A stretch of DNA of 7,157 nt from DALYLB01 sp046154695. Lineage in GTDB: Bacteria > Acidobacteriota > Blastocatellia > RBC074. Positions 1 to 6,098 of this stretch are shown piece after piece (the first letter of the stretch is position 1; each line of letters starts with the position of its first letter). The stretch is from positions 1 through 7,157 of the forward strand of contig JBJXFI010000153.1 in assembly GCA_046154695.1 (NCBI GenBank). The letters are read 5' to 3'. Made by a program: the position numbers and the translations under genes. The notes beneath the pieces were generated by a model. It made no database searches. It was not told the origin of the DNA and saw only the letters and a list, made by a program, of their open reading frames with translations.

Positions 1-901
1 CGTGAATGACGCGGCGGAAGCCCGCCGCTTCGGCGATCTCGTGGGCCCGCGCGACGAGCAGGGAGCCCAGCCCCGCGTAGCCCGCCTCCGGCAGGACGGC
101 CACCGTCTTGATGATGAGCGTGTCGACCGGTTCGCCGCGGCGGGCCTGATTCAAGTCCGGCAGCGTGAAGATGAATCCCACCGGCCGGTCCTCGTGCTCG
201 GCGAGCAGGACGAGCGCCGGATGCACGTAGGGCCTGATGGGCTCGTACATCGCGAGGAAGTCCTCCCGGCTGATCGGCGTGTAAAGGAAGTTCCGCTGAA
301 AACTGATCTTCGACACGTCGTAAATCCGCGCCATCTCCCCGGCGAACTGATCGACGCGCAGCGGGCGGATCGTGACGCCGAGCGCATACAGGCGGACGGC
401 GACCTCCGTCATTCGGGGATCGCGGCGCGCCAGATCGGTCGACAGGGCCGAATAGTATTCGGCCAGCGGCGCGAAGCCGGCGCGCGTGAACTGGCCGGGC
501 CAATCCTCGTGCGTGTCGGGTTCGAGAAAGAAGGGAGGCTCCGTTCCCCGCTCGGTCACCAGGCGATACCGGTTCCAGGTGTTGCCGTCCATCGGCCCTG
601 CCGCCATCGTGCAGCCATGCGCGGCCAGTCGCGCCGAGGCGCCGTCGAGCAACAGGCCCGCCGCCGCGTCGTTGCGCGCGGCGTAATGCCCGATCAGGCC
701 GAGCCTGTGATCCGTATGCGGGGGCGGATCGGTCCACCAGAGCGAACAGCGCGCCTCGATCTCTCCGGACGGCCCTTCGATCATCAGGTGCGCATCGGCC
801 CGCTGCATCGCCATCGTCGCGCCGTCGAGCCCGGGCGCGCCCGCCGCGTCGAGAAATCGCCGGAGCTGCTCTTCCGTCGTCGCTTCAATGAGTTGAGACA
901 T
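1..901 (-). CDS. GNAT-family N-acyltransferase, two-part, 3' end cut by the window
   Basis: This frame is open from its start to the window edge, giving 300 codons with no stop, so the protein is partial at its C-terminus. The last residues form a classical GNAT acetyl-CoA-binding motif A: a beta strand KTVAVLP (about 265-271) followed by the loop GYAGLGSLL (274-282, a variant of the Q/RxxGxG/A signature) and a helix. The N-terminal half (1-160) contains GLIGHYAARND (68-78) and AGPMDGNTWNRYR (101-113), resembling the first domain of large, roughly 370-400 residue, YghO-like GNAT proteins; this is from memory of the family. It should transfer an acyl group from acyl-CoA to an amine, substrate unknown. 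ATG at 901 is chosen because GAAGGG at 916-911 sits nine bases upstream. An in-frame ATG at 910 overlaps the stop of the preceding gene (ATGA) but has its SD directly against it. The position after a BtaA-like gene makes a lipid amine a conceivable acceptor; that is inference. Confidence 0.85.
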   Translation of the reverse strand, partial: MSQLIEATTEEQLRRFLDAAGAPGLDGATMAMQRADAHLMIEGPSGEIEARCSLWWTDPPPHTDHRLGLIGHYAARNDAAAGLLLDGASARLAAHGCTMAAGPMDGNTWNRYRLVTERGTEPPFFLEPDTHEDWPGQFTRAGFAPLAEYYSALSTDLARRDPRMTEVAVRLYALGVTIRPLRVDQFAGEMARIYDVSKISFQRNFLYTPISREDFLAMYEPIRPYVHPALVLLAEHEDRPVGFIFTLPDLNQARRGEPVDTLIIKTVAVLPEAGYAGLGSLLVARAHEIAEAAGFRRVIH

Positions 902-906
902 GGCGG

Positions 907-2253
907 TCATCCCTTCAGGAAAATCGGTATGGCGGCGATCGCCGATCCGAGCGCGCCGACGAGGGCCTGGCGCTTCCAGCGCGGACCGTCCGTCGGACAG
1001 TCCTCCATATTCGGCTGCCACGCATAAAAAGCCAATGCGGAGGCGGCCACGCTCGCCAATCCCACCGCCGCGTGCATCAGCGTGGCGGCGTGGACCCCCT
1101 CCCAGAGTAGATAAACGAGAGTCATCACCAGCCAGCTTTTGAAGATGCACGTGACAAGCACCGTCGAGGTCCTCAAGTTCGGGCAATCGAACTTCAACCG
1201 GGCGATTCCGGCAATCGCCAGATGGGCGGCATAGGCCGCCGTGTAGGGAAGGAGCAGGTCGCCGCGCCGAAGCAACAGCGCCAGCCCGGACCACAACAAT
1301 CCGGCGGCGCAGACGCTCAGGACGGCGTGAAAATTATGAATCCGCCGCGCGTTCTGCTCGGTGCGCGGCGCGAAGAGCTGATAGCCGATAAACAGAATCA
1401 TCGGCGGCAGCATCCAGCGCCATCCTCCCAGCCACCAATAGACGTATCCGAGCAGGACGACGCCGAGCAGCGCCCCGTCGTTAAGCGTCGTCCGCCGCCG
1501 ATAGAGAAAGACGCCGGCGGAGAACAGAAACGTGAACGACAGCCTCGCGACCAGCGCCCCCGTCGACATCGACTCGTATCGCTCCAGCAGGAAGTAGGCC
1601 GCCAGCGGAATGAAGAGGTTGTCCAGCCCGCGCCACGCGATCGATTCGAACAGCATGATCAGCAGGCCGAGGATCGCGGCGATCAGCAGGCTTTCCGCCC
1701 GCCCCGTCTGCGTAAAGAGCAGCAGCGGCACGTGCGTGCTCATGAAGGCGACGGCGAAGAAGGCGATCGAGCCCTCCGCGCTCTTGGCGCCATCGATGCC
1801 CTGGTATCGGGCCCTGCCGTAGCGCACTCCGATCAGCGCCGCCGTCGAATCGGCAAGCGTCAGAATCAATATCGGGATGACGTAAAAGACGATCCTGTCC
1901 CGCGTCAGGCAAAAGAGAGCCGCCACGCTGAGCGGAAAATAGATCTCGCCGAGCGAGGATCGGCCGACGCCGCCCATCACCTTGCCGAATCGCGCGCGCA
2001 GGCCCTCGATATTTCTGAGGCCGAACATGACCAGCAGCAGCGCCGCCGTCAGCGCGATCACCGGCCAGATCGAGCCGAAGAGCCAGGGAAGCGTCAGCGT
2101 GAAGAGCCCCATTCCGATGTGGAAAAGCTTTCGCACCAGCTCAGGGTCGGGCGCAAACCGCCGCTGAACGAGCGCGAGCGCCCCCATCAATCCGCCGAAG
2201 ACCAGGAGGACGATGCCCATTCCCTGCCACTGATTGACGAGCGGAGTCACCAT
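907..2253 (-). CDS. Phytol/dolichol-kinase-like membrane protein (VTE5/SEC59 family) with extra C-terminal membrane half
   Basis: A 448-residue, very hydrophobic protein. Its N-terminal half (1-225) matches the CTP-dependent polyprenol kinase / phosphatidate cytidylyltransferase-like family: RKLFHIGMG at 41-49, LTLADSTAALIGVRYGR at 131-147 (the conserved Asp followed by the small-residue helix), KSAEGSIAFF at 157-166, and DNLFIPLAAYFLL near 211-223. Enzymes of this family (plant phytol kinase VTE5, yeast dolichol kinase) phosphorylate a long-chain isoprenoid alcohol at the membrane using CTP. Family members of this type are usually about 200-300 residues, so the second half (about 235-448) is additional. 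It has several more membrane segments and a stretch TLNDGALLGVVLLGYVYWWL (256-275) faintly reminiscent of the DUF92/VTE6 family, but I do not see that family's later conserved acidic motifs. The start is secured by an excellent SD seven bases upstream. It lies 4 bases after the DUF3419 gene. Kinase versus cytidylyltransferase activity cannot be decided from sequence. Confidence 0.85.
   Translation of the reverse strand: MVTPLVNQWQGMGIVLLVFGGLMGALALVQRRFAPDPELVRKLFHIGMGLFTLTLPWLFGSIWPVIALTAALLLVMFGLRNIEGLRARFGKVMGGVGRSSLGEIYFPLSVAALFCLTRDRIVFYVIPILILTLADSTAALIGVRYGRARYQGIDGAKSAEGSIAFFAVAFMSTHVPLLLFTQTGRAESLLIAAILGLLIMLFESIAWRGLDNLFIPLAAYFLLERYESMSTGALVARLSFTFLFSAGVFLYRRRTTLNDGALLGVVLLGYVYWWLGGWRWMLPPMILFIGYQLFAPRTEQNARRIHNFHAVLSVCAAGLLWSGLALLLRRGDLLLPYTAAYAAHLAIAGIARLKFDCPNLRTSTVLVTCIFKSWLVMTLVYLLWEGVHAATLMHAAVGLASVAASALAFYAWQPNMEDCPTDGPRWKRQALVGALGSAIAAIPIFLKG
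911..916 (-). promoter_or_regulatory. Ribosome binding site deciding the GNAT start
   Basis: GAAGGG on the minus strand, nine bases before the ATG at 901. It is written into the last codons (Leu-Lys-Gly-stop) of the preceding kinase-like gene. It abuts the alternative ATG at 910, which argues for the 901 start, although reinitiation from the ATGA overlap cannot be excluded. Confidence 0.5.
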
Positions 2254-2257
2254 CGCT

Positions 2258-3376
2258 TCAGATCACCTCTTCGATCACGAAGGCGCGGTAGAAAAAAGCC
2301 TTGTCGCGCGCGAACAGCCGCTGCGCCAGATCATCCAGCGGACGCAGCCGGTCGGCCATCGCGGCGGGCCGGCGGCGTTCGGCCAGCATGTTCCAATACG
2401 CCAGCCGCGCACCGGCGCGCCCCGCGCGCGCCAGCCGTTCGAGCAGCCGGTGCGTGGTCTCCGGCGACATGTACTCGAAGATGTCGCTCAGATTGAACGC
2501 ATCGATCGCGCCCTCGCCGCATTCGTCCAGAAACGCCTCCACGGACTGCTGCCGCCATTCGAGCCGGTCCAGACTCGCCCGAATGGCGTCGAAATTCTCG
2601 GGGCGCAGCGCGTACGGCAGCGCGTTCATCGTGTGCGCGCCGGTCAGAATCCACTGAATATAGGGATTCCCGGCCGGATCGAGGACCGTCAGCGCATAGC
2701 GGGTCCGCGCGAGGATGCGCTCGGCGACGCTGCTCTCGACATACTTGAAGAATTCCGGGTCGCGGCCGAGCCGCCCCATGACGAAGCGCGAGAAAAAAAC
2801 GCGAAAGAGCCCCCGCCAGCGCCAAGTGTCCCATTCCGCTTGATAGAAGGCTTCGCGCTCGGCCGGCCCCCCGCCCCGCAGCAATCGCTCGACCTTGCGG
2901 CGCGAATGAACCAGCGGCAGCACGCGATCGCGAAACATCGCGAAATACCGCTCGAACTTTCCCGCCCCGCCGATCCCGAGGGCGACCTCATCGGCGCGCG
3001 CATCCCAAAATGCGCGAACCTCCGGCGAGAGCCGCGCGCGGCAGCGGCGATACAGCTCGTCGCGGCGGCCACTCGGCGTTGAGCCGATCAATTCGAGCAG
3101 CTCGCCGTGTTCCAGCTCGCGATAGGCCGCGACGCGCAATTCGACGCAGGCCAGCTGCGCCGGGCTGAGATCGAGGGCGATCACGCGCCCCGCTCCGCGC
3201 GAAAGCATCGCCAGCGCGTTGTCGCCGGCCGACGCAATCGACAGGCAGACATCGCCCGCCTCGATGTCGAGCGCGTCGAGCAGAACATCCGCGTCCTCCC
3301 AGCATTGCGCGTACCGAATCCCGGAGAAATCGGCGCGCTGCGCAACCTCGCTTCTTGTGCGATCGAGATCGGTCAT
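2258..3376 (-). CDS. DUF3419 / BtaA-like S-adenosylmethionine 3-amino-3-carboxypropyl transferase
   Basis: A 372-residue soluble protein of the DUF3419 family, whose characterised member BtaA transfers the 3-amino-3-carboxypropyl group of SAM to diacylglycerol, the first step to betaine lipids. Evidence: IRYAQCWEDADVLLDAL (20-36), the hallmark 'Y-x-x-CWED' start of BtaA proteins, followed by a Rossmann-type SAM site GDVCLSIASAGDNALAM (41-57) and VIALDLSPAQ (65-74) with the acidic residue that would hold the ribose. A later motif, IDAFNLSDIFEYMSPE (291-306), matches the conserved C-terminal block. ATG at 3376 is preferred: AGGAG lies eight bases upstream, whereas a GTG at 3385 would overlap that SD (375 residues). 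No BtaB-type N-methyltransferase gene is in the window, so the product may be an unmethylated homoserine lipid or the acceptor may not be diacylglycerol. Family assignment is firm; substrate is inferred. Confidence 0.88.
   Translation of the reverse strand: MTDLDRTRSEVAQRADFSGIRYAQCWEDADVLLDALDIEAGDVCLSIASAGDNALAMLSRGAGRVIALDLSPAQLACVELRVAAYRELEHGELLELIGSTPSGRRDELYRRCRARLSPEVRAFWDARADEVALGIGGAGKFERYFAMFRDRVLPLVHSRRKVERLLRGGGPAEREAFYQAEWDTWRWRGLFRVFFSRFVMGRLGRDPEFFKYVESSVAERILARTRYALTVLDPAGNPYIQWILTGAHTMNALPYALRPENFDAIRASLDRLEWRQQSVEAFLDECGEGAIDAFNLSDIFEYMSPETTHRLLERLARAGRAGARLAYWNMLAERRRPAAMADRLRPLDDLAQRLFARDKAFFYRAFVIEEVI
2261..2269 (-). promoter_or_regulatory. Strong Shine-Dalgarno of the kinase-like gene, inside the preceding gene
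   Basis: GAGGTGATC on the minus strand fully complements nine bases of the canonical 16S rRNA 3' end and lies seven bases before the ATG at 2253. It encodes the final Glu-Val-Ile of the DUF3419 protein, so the two genes are translationally adjacent and probably coupled. Confidence 0.75.
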
Positions 3377-3384
3377 AAAAGTCA

Positions 3385-3389
3385 CTCCT
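3385..3389 (-). promoter_or_regulatory. Ribosome binding site deciding the DUF3419 start
   Basis: AGGAG on the minus strand, eight bases before ATG 3376. It rules against the upstream GTG at 3385, which shares bases with it. A CTCCT at 3406-3402 just upstream on the same transcript could pair with it (5 bp stem, 12-base loop) and weakly mask initiation; this is speculative. Confidence 0.6.
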
Positions 3390-3412
3390 GATCAGCAGAA
3401 GAGGAGGATATC

Positions 3413-3501
3413 GGCCACGAATGAACACGAATTTTCACGAATGAAAAACGGCCGGTCTCGCCCCCCGACTTATTCGTGAAGATTCGTGTTCATTCGTGGC
3501 C
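3413..3501. repeat. Palindromic REP-like element: 30-base inverted repeat with 10-base-periodic heptamers
   Basis: The left arm (3413-3442) and right arm (3472-3501) are reverse complements at 29 of 30 positions; the only mismatch is T3433 against G3481. The loop is 29 bases (3443-3471). Each arm holds three copies of CACGAAT (3416, 3426 and 3436 on the left; the inverted ATTCGTG at 3472, 3482 and 3492 on the right), spaced exactly 10 bases. There is no T-run on either side, so it is not a standard intrinsic terminator, though the transcript could form a long hairpin between the phosphotransferase and DUF3419 genes. The right arm reaches into the phosphotransferase gene and encodes its last residues and stop. 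From memory, the GAATGAACACGAAT-type sequence recurs between genes in many uncultured bacterial genomes, which fits a mobile REP-type palindrome. Confidence 0.85.
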
Positions 3502-6081
3502 AACCTTCCCGAGTTTACGAATCACTCCCGTGGTGCCGTTGAGTTCGACCTCATCTCCGGTGGAGAGCCATTGCGTCACGCCCGCGATCGAGACGATGGC
3601 GGGGATGCCGAGTTCCCGCGCGACGATGGCCGAATGCGAGAGCAGGCTGCCGCGCTCCACCAGCAGGCCGGCGGCGGAAGGGAAGAGCATGATCCACCCC
3701 GGATCGGTCCGCTCGGCGACGAGGATCTCGCCATGCTCGAGCGCCGCATGGCGAGGATCGGTCACCACGCGCACGCGGCCGCGCACGATTCCCGGGCAAC
3801 AGCCCAGCCCCTTGCGCGACTGGGGATCGGCTTCTTCCGCAATGGCGGCTCCGCTCACGGGCTCGTATCGATTGCCCTGGCTGACAATGCCGAACGTCTC
3901 AAAGCGATCGGCGGGCGAAGGGGCCGATCGATGGCGCTCGAACTCCGCCTGGCGAACGGCAGCCAGCCCGGCCAGATCGGTCGTCGATGCCGTTCCCTCG
4001 ATGAAACCGAGCGCCTCTTCCACTTCCAGATAGAAGATATCGCGCGGGTGCTTCAAGAGATTGGCCGCGAAAAACCGCTCGCCGATCTCGACGAAGATAC
4101 GCCGCACGCGGCCGAAGAGGCGCGTCCGCTCGAATCGCAGGTTCTCCCGCTCGCGCACCCGCGCGCGCGCATGCCGTTTGACCCGGTTGAAGACGCCCCG
4201 CCGCAGCGGATGGCCGGAAAGCGCGGCCGCCGCCTGCCGCTCCGCCGCCGCGCGCAGCTCCGTCTCGACGTTGTCCGCGAAGCCCCCCGCAACCACGCCC
4301 AGCCGGCGCGCCAGTTGCCCTACGGATCGAAGCATCAACAGCGGATCGTCGTGCAGCGTGGCGCTCTCCAGCTTCAGTTCGTCCAGGCAGCGATCGCCGA
4401 ACTTCGCCAGATAGCTCTCGTACTCGGCGCGAAAGTCCGCGCGGCGCTCGATGTGCGGCAGAATCTCTTCATGCGACCCGTCGCACAGAGCGTCGATGAG
4501 GGGCTCATCGCCCTGAACGATCCGCGCCATTTCACGAATGCGGCGGGCGGGCTCGGCGCTGATGATTCCGCCTTCGCCGACGAGCAGGTTGTTCTGCAGT
4601 GTTCCGTCCGCGTCGCCGCACCACTTTTCGACCTGCTTGCGCAGCACGCCGAAGAAGATCATCGCGAAGAAATCATTGATCAGCGGCGCGTCCCACCGGG
4701 TCAACAGCCGCGCTTCGAGCCGCCGGTAATACGCGGCCAGTTCGTCCGCGCGCATCTCCGCCAGCGGAACGTCCGTCTCGTCGAGCGCCTGATTGAGGCG
4801 CGCGTAAAACTCATCGATTCGGCGCGGCAGGCGAAAATGGTTGACGATCAACCCGCAGGCCGTAACGCACAGATTCAGCGCGTCGCGCAGCTTGTCGCGA
4901 AAGGTGGGCCGCTCGAACTCCGCCAGCAGCCGTTCGGGCATGCCCTCCTTCACGCCCATCATCTGTTCCATGAACTTCCGGTTGACCTTGAATCCGGGCA
5001 GCAGCGCCAGCACGCGATACCAGTTGATCAGGTTGTAATAGATACGCCCGCGAATCAGCCCGAGCATATGCCGGAAGGTCTGATCGCTGCGAACGATATC
5101 GGGCTCCGGCACATACATCATCCGGCAGAACTGGCGATAGACCTCTTCGTAGGCGCGCAGCGCGAAAGAGAAGGTCAGCGGCGTCGTGACGCCGCCATAG
5201 CTTTCGGCGATGTTGCTGTTGTCCCACAGGTTCAGCAGGCCGTCCGGGTCGGCCAGCCCCGGCAGCGTCGTGATCGGCCGCGACTGCAGCAGGTAGAGCC
5301 GTCCGCCCTCGATCGCCCATTCGATGTCCTGGGGCCGTTTGAAATGGCGGGCGGTCTGGCGGGCCAGTTCGGCCACGGCGCGAATCTGTTCGTCCGTCAG
5401 GGAGGGACGCTCGGCTTCCGCGGCATCCACGGGGACGACCGCCATCCCCTCGGCCGATCGCGGATCGAAGCGATGCGCGATCCGTTTGGCGGCGATCCGG
5501 CGATCGCGGATGACCCCGCCGCGATCGACCTGCCACGTATCGGCGTCGCTTTCGCCCGAGACGAGCGTGTCGCCAAGCCCGTACACCGCCGAAACGACGG
5601 CCATCCCGCGGCGCCCGCTCACCGGGTCGGCGCTGAAAGCGACGCCCGCCACATCGGCGTTGACCATCCGCTGCACCAGCACCGCCGGGGGGCGCGGCTC
5701 CGGATCGAGCCCGTTCTCTCTTCGATACGCGAGAATCCGGTCGCTGAAGCCCGAGCGCCAGACAGCCGCCACCTGGCGGGGAACGTCCTCCGCCGCGACG
5801 AACAGAAAGCTTTCGAGCTGCCCGGCGAACGAATGCTCCGCGCCGTCCTCATCCACGGCGGATGAACGCACCGCCACGCGCTCGCCCGCCGGACAGAGCG
5901 CGGCGAGAGCCTGCCGGATCTCTTCCTCGCAGCTTTGGCCGCAGGCCTCCGGCGAGATCGCAAACCACGCGGGAATCGGCAGCTTCGCCGCGGCGAGCGA
6001 GGCCAGCGCGCCGGCCTTGCCGCCGAGCCCGTCCGCGCCATTCGACGTCGCTGGATTGTTGGGAAAAAGAATATGTCTCAT
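3490..6081 (-). CDS. PEP-synthase-like / rifampin-phosphotransferase-like ATP-dependent phosphotransferase
   Basis: 863 residues with three regions. The ATP-grasp (PPDK_N) domain covers about 15-275: GGKAGALASL (20-29), VAVRSSAVDEDGAEHSFAGQ (69-88), VQRMVNADVAGVAFSADPVSG (136-156), QDIEWAI (251-257) and LYLLQSRPIT (262-271). A long helical middle domain follows, starting with NSNIAESYGGVTTPLTFSF (288-306). The C-terminal swivelling phosphohistidine domain contains SLLSHSAIVARELGIPAIV (812-830), with the likely phosphorylated histidine at 816. The C-terminal PEP/pyruvate TIM barrel of true PEP synthase and pyruvate phosphate dikinase is absent; length and layout instead match rifampin phosphotransferase (about 865 residues), where the middle domain binds the acceptor. 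It should therefore use ATP to phosphorylate a small molecule or lipid hydroxyl via phosphohistidine; the acceptor is unknown. AGGAGG lies four bases before the ATG, 17 bases after the UbiA gene. Databases often call such proteins 'phosphoenolpyruvate synthase'. Its last codons and stop lie inside the inverted repeat. Confidence 0.88.
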   Translation of the reverse strand: MRHILFPNNPATSNGADGLGGKAGALASLAAAKLPIPAWFAISPEACGQSCEEEIRQALAALCPAGERVAVRSSAVDEDGAEHSFAGQLESFLFVAAEDVPRQVAAVWRSGFSDRILAYRRENGLDPEPRPPAVLVQRMVNADVAGVAFSADPVSGRRGMAVVSAVYGLGDTLVSGESDADTWQVDRGGVIRDRRIAAKRIAHRFDPRSAEGMAVVPVDAAEAERPSLTDEQIRAVAELARQTARHFKRPQDIEWAIEGGRLYLLQSRPITTLPGLADPDGLLNLWDNSNIAESYGGVTTPLTFSFALRAYEEVYRQFCRMMYVPEPDIVRSDQTFRHMLGLIRGRIYYNLINWYRVLALLPGFKVNRKFMEQMMGVKEGMPERLLAEFERPTFRDKLRDALNLCVTACGLIVNHFRLPRRIDEFYARLNQALDETDVPLAEMRADELAAYYRRLEARLLTRWDAPLINDFFAMIFFGVLRKQVEKWCGDADGTLQNNLLVGEGGIISAEPARRIREMARIVQGDEPLIDALCDGSHEEILPHIERRADFRAEYESYLAKFGDRCLDELKLESATLHDDPLLMLRSVGQLARRLGVVAGGFADNVETELRAAAERQAAAALSGHPLRRGVFNRVKRHARARVRERENLRFERTRLFGRVRRIFVEIGERFFAANLLKHPRDIFYLEVEEALGFIEGTASTTDLAGLAAVRQAEFERHRSAPSPADRFETFGIVSQGNRYEPVSGAAIAEEADPQSRKGLGCCPGIVRGRVRVVTDPRHAALEHGEILVAERTDPGWIMLFPSAAGLLVERGSLLSHSAIVARELGIPAIVSIAGVTQWLSTGDEVELNGTTGVIRKLGKVGHE

Positions 6082-6085
6082 CTCG

Positions 6086-6091
6086 CCTCCT
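6086..6091 (-). promoter_or_regulatory. Shine-Dalgarno of the phosphotransferase gene
   Basis: AGGAGG on the minus strand, four bases before ATG 6081, in the 17-base gap after the UbiA stop. The spacing is short, but the motif is perfect and no better start is nearby. Confidence 0.6.
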
Positions 6092-6098
6092 CTCCGCC

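Noticed and set aside
2..1027. A 341-codon open frame on the plus strand at the left edge
   Set aside because: The opposite strand encodes a convincing GNAT protein with motif A; this frame shows no domain.
907..2253. CDP-archaeol synthase (archaeal-type ether lipid pathway together with UbiA)
   Set aside because: The motifs fit the VTE5/SEC59 kinase group better, and no geranylgeranylglyceryl phosphate synthase is in the window.
1222..2496. A 424-codon open frame on the plus strand
   Set aside because: It is antisense to the kinase-like gene, with very charged, low-complexity composition typical of shadows of hydrophobic genes.
3377..3385. GTG start at 3385 for the DUF3419 gene
   Set aside because: It would overlap the AGGAG that is ideally placed for the ATG at 3376.
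3413..3501. CRISPR-like reading of the repeated CACGAAT units
   Set aside because: The units are 7 bases with 3-base gaps and are arranged as an inverted repeat, not as direct repeats with unique spacers.
3413..3501. Intrinsic terminator
   Set aside because: The hairpin is strong but AT-rich in its stem and is not followed by a T-run on either strand.
3496..5865. A 789-codon open frame on the plus strand
   Set aside because: It is exactly antisense to the well-supported phosphotransferase, has Arg/His/Gln-rich composition with no recognisable domain, and is a GC-rich shadow.
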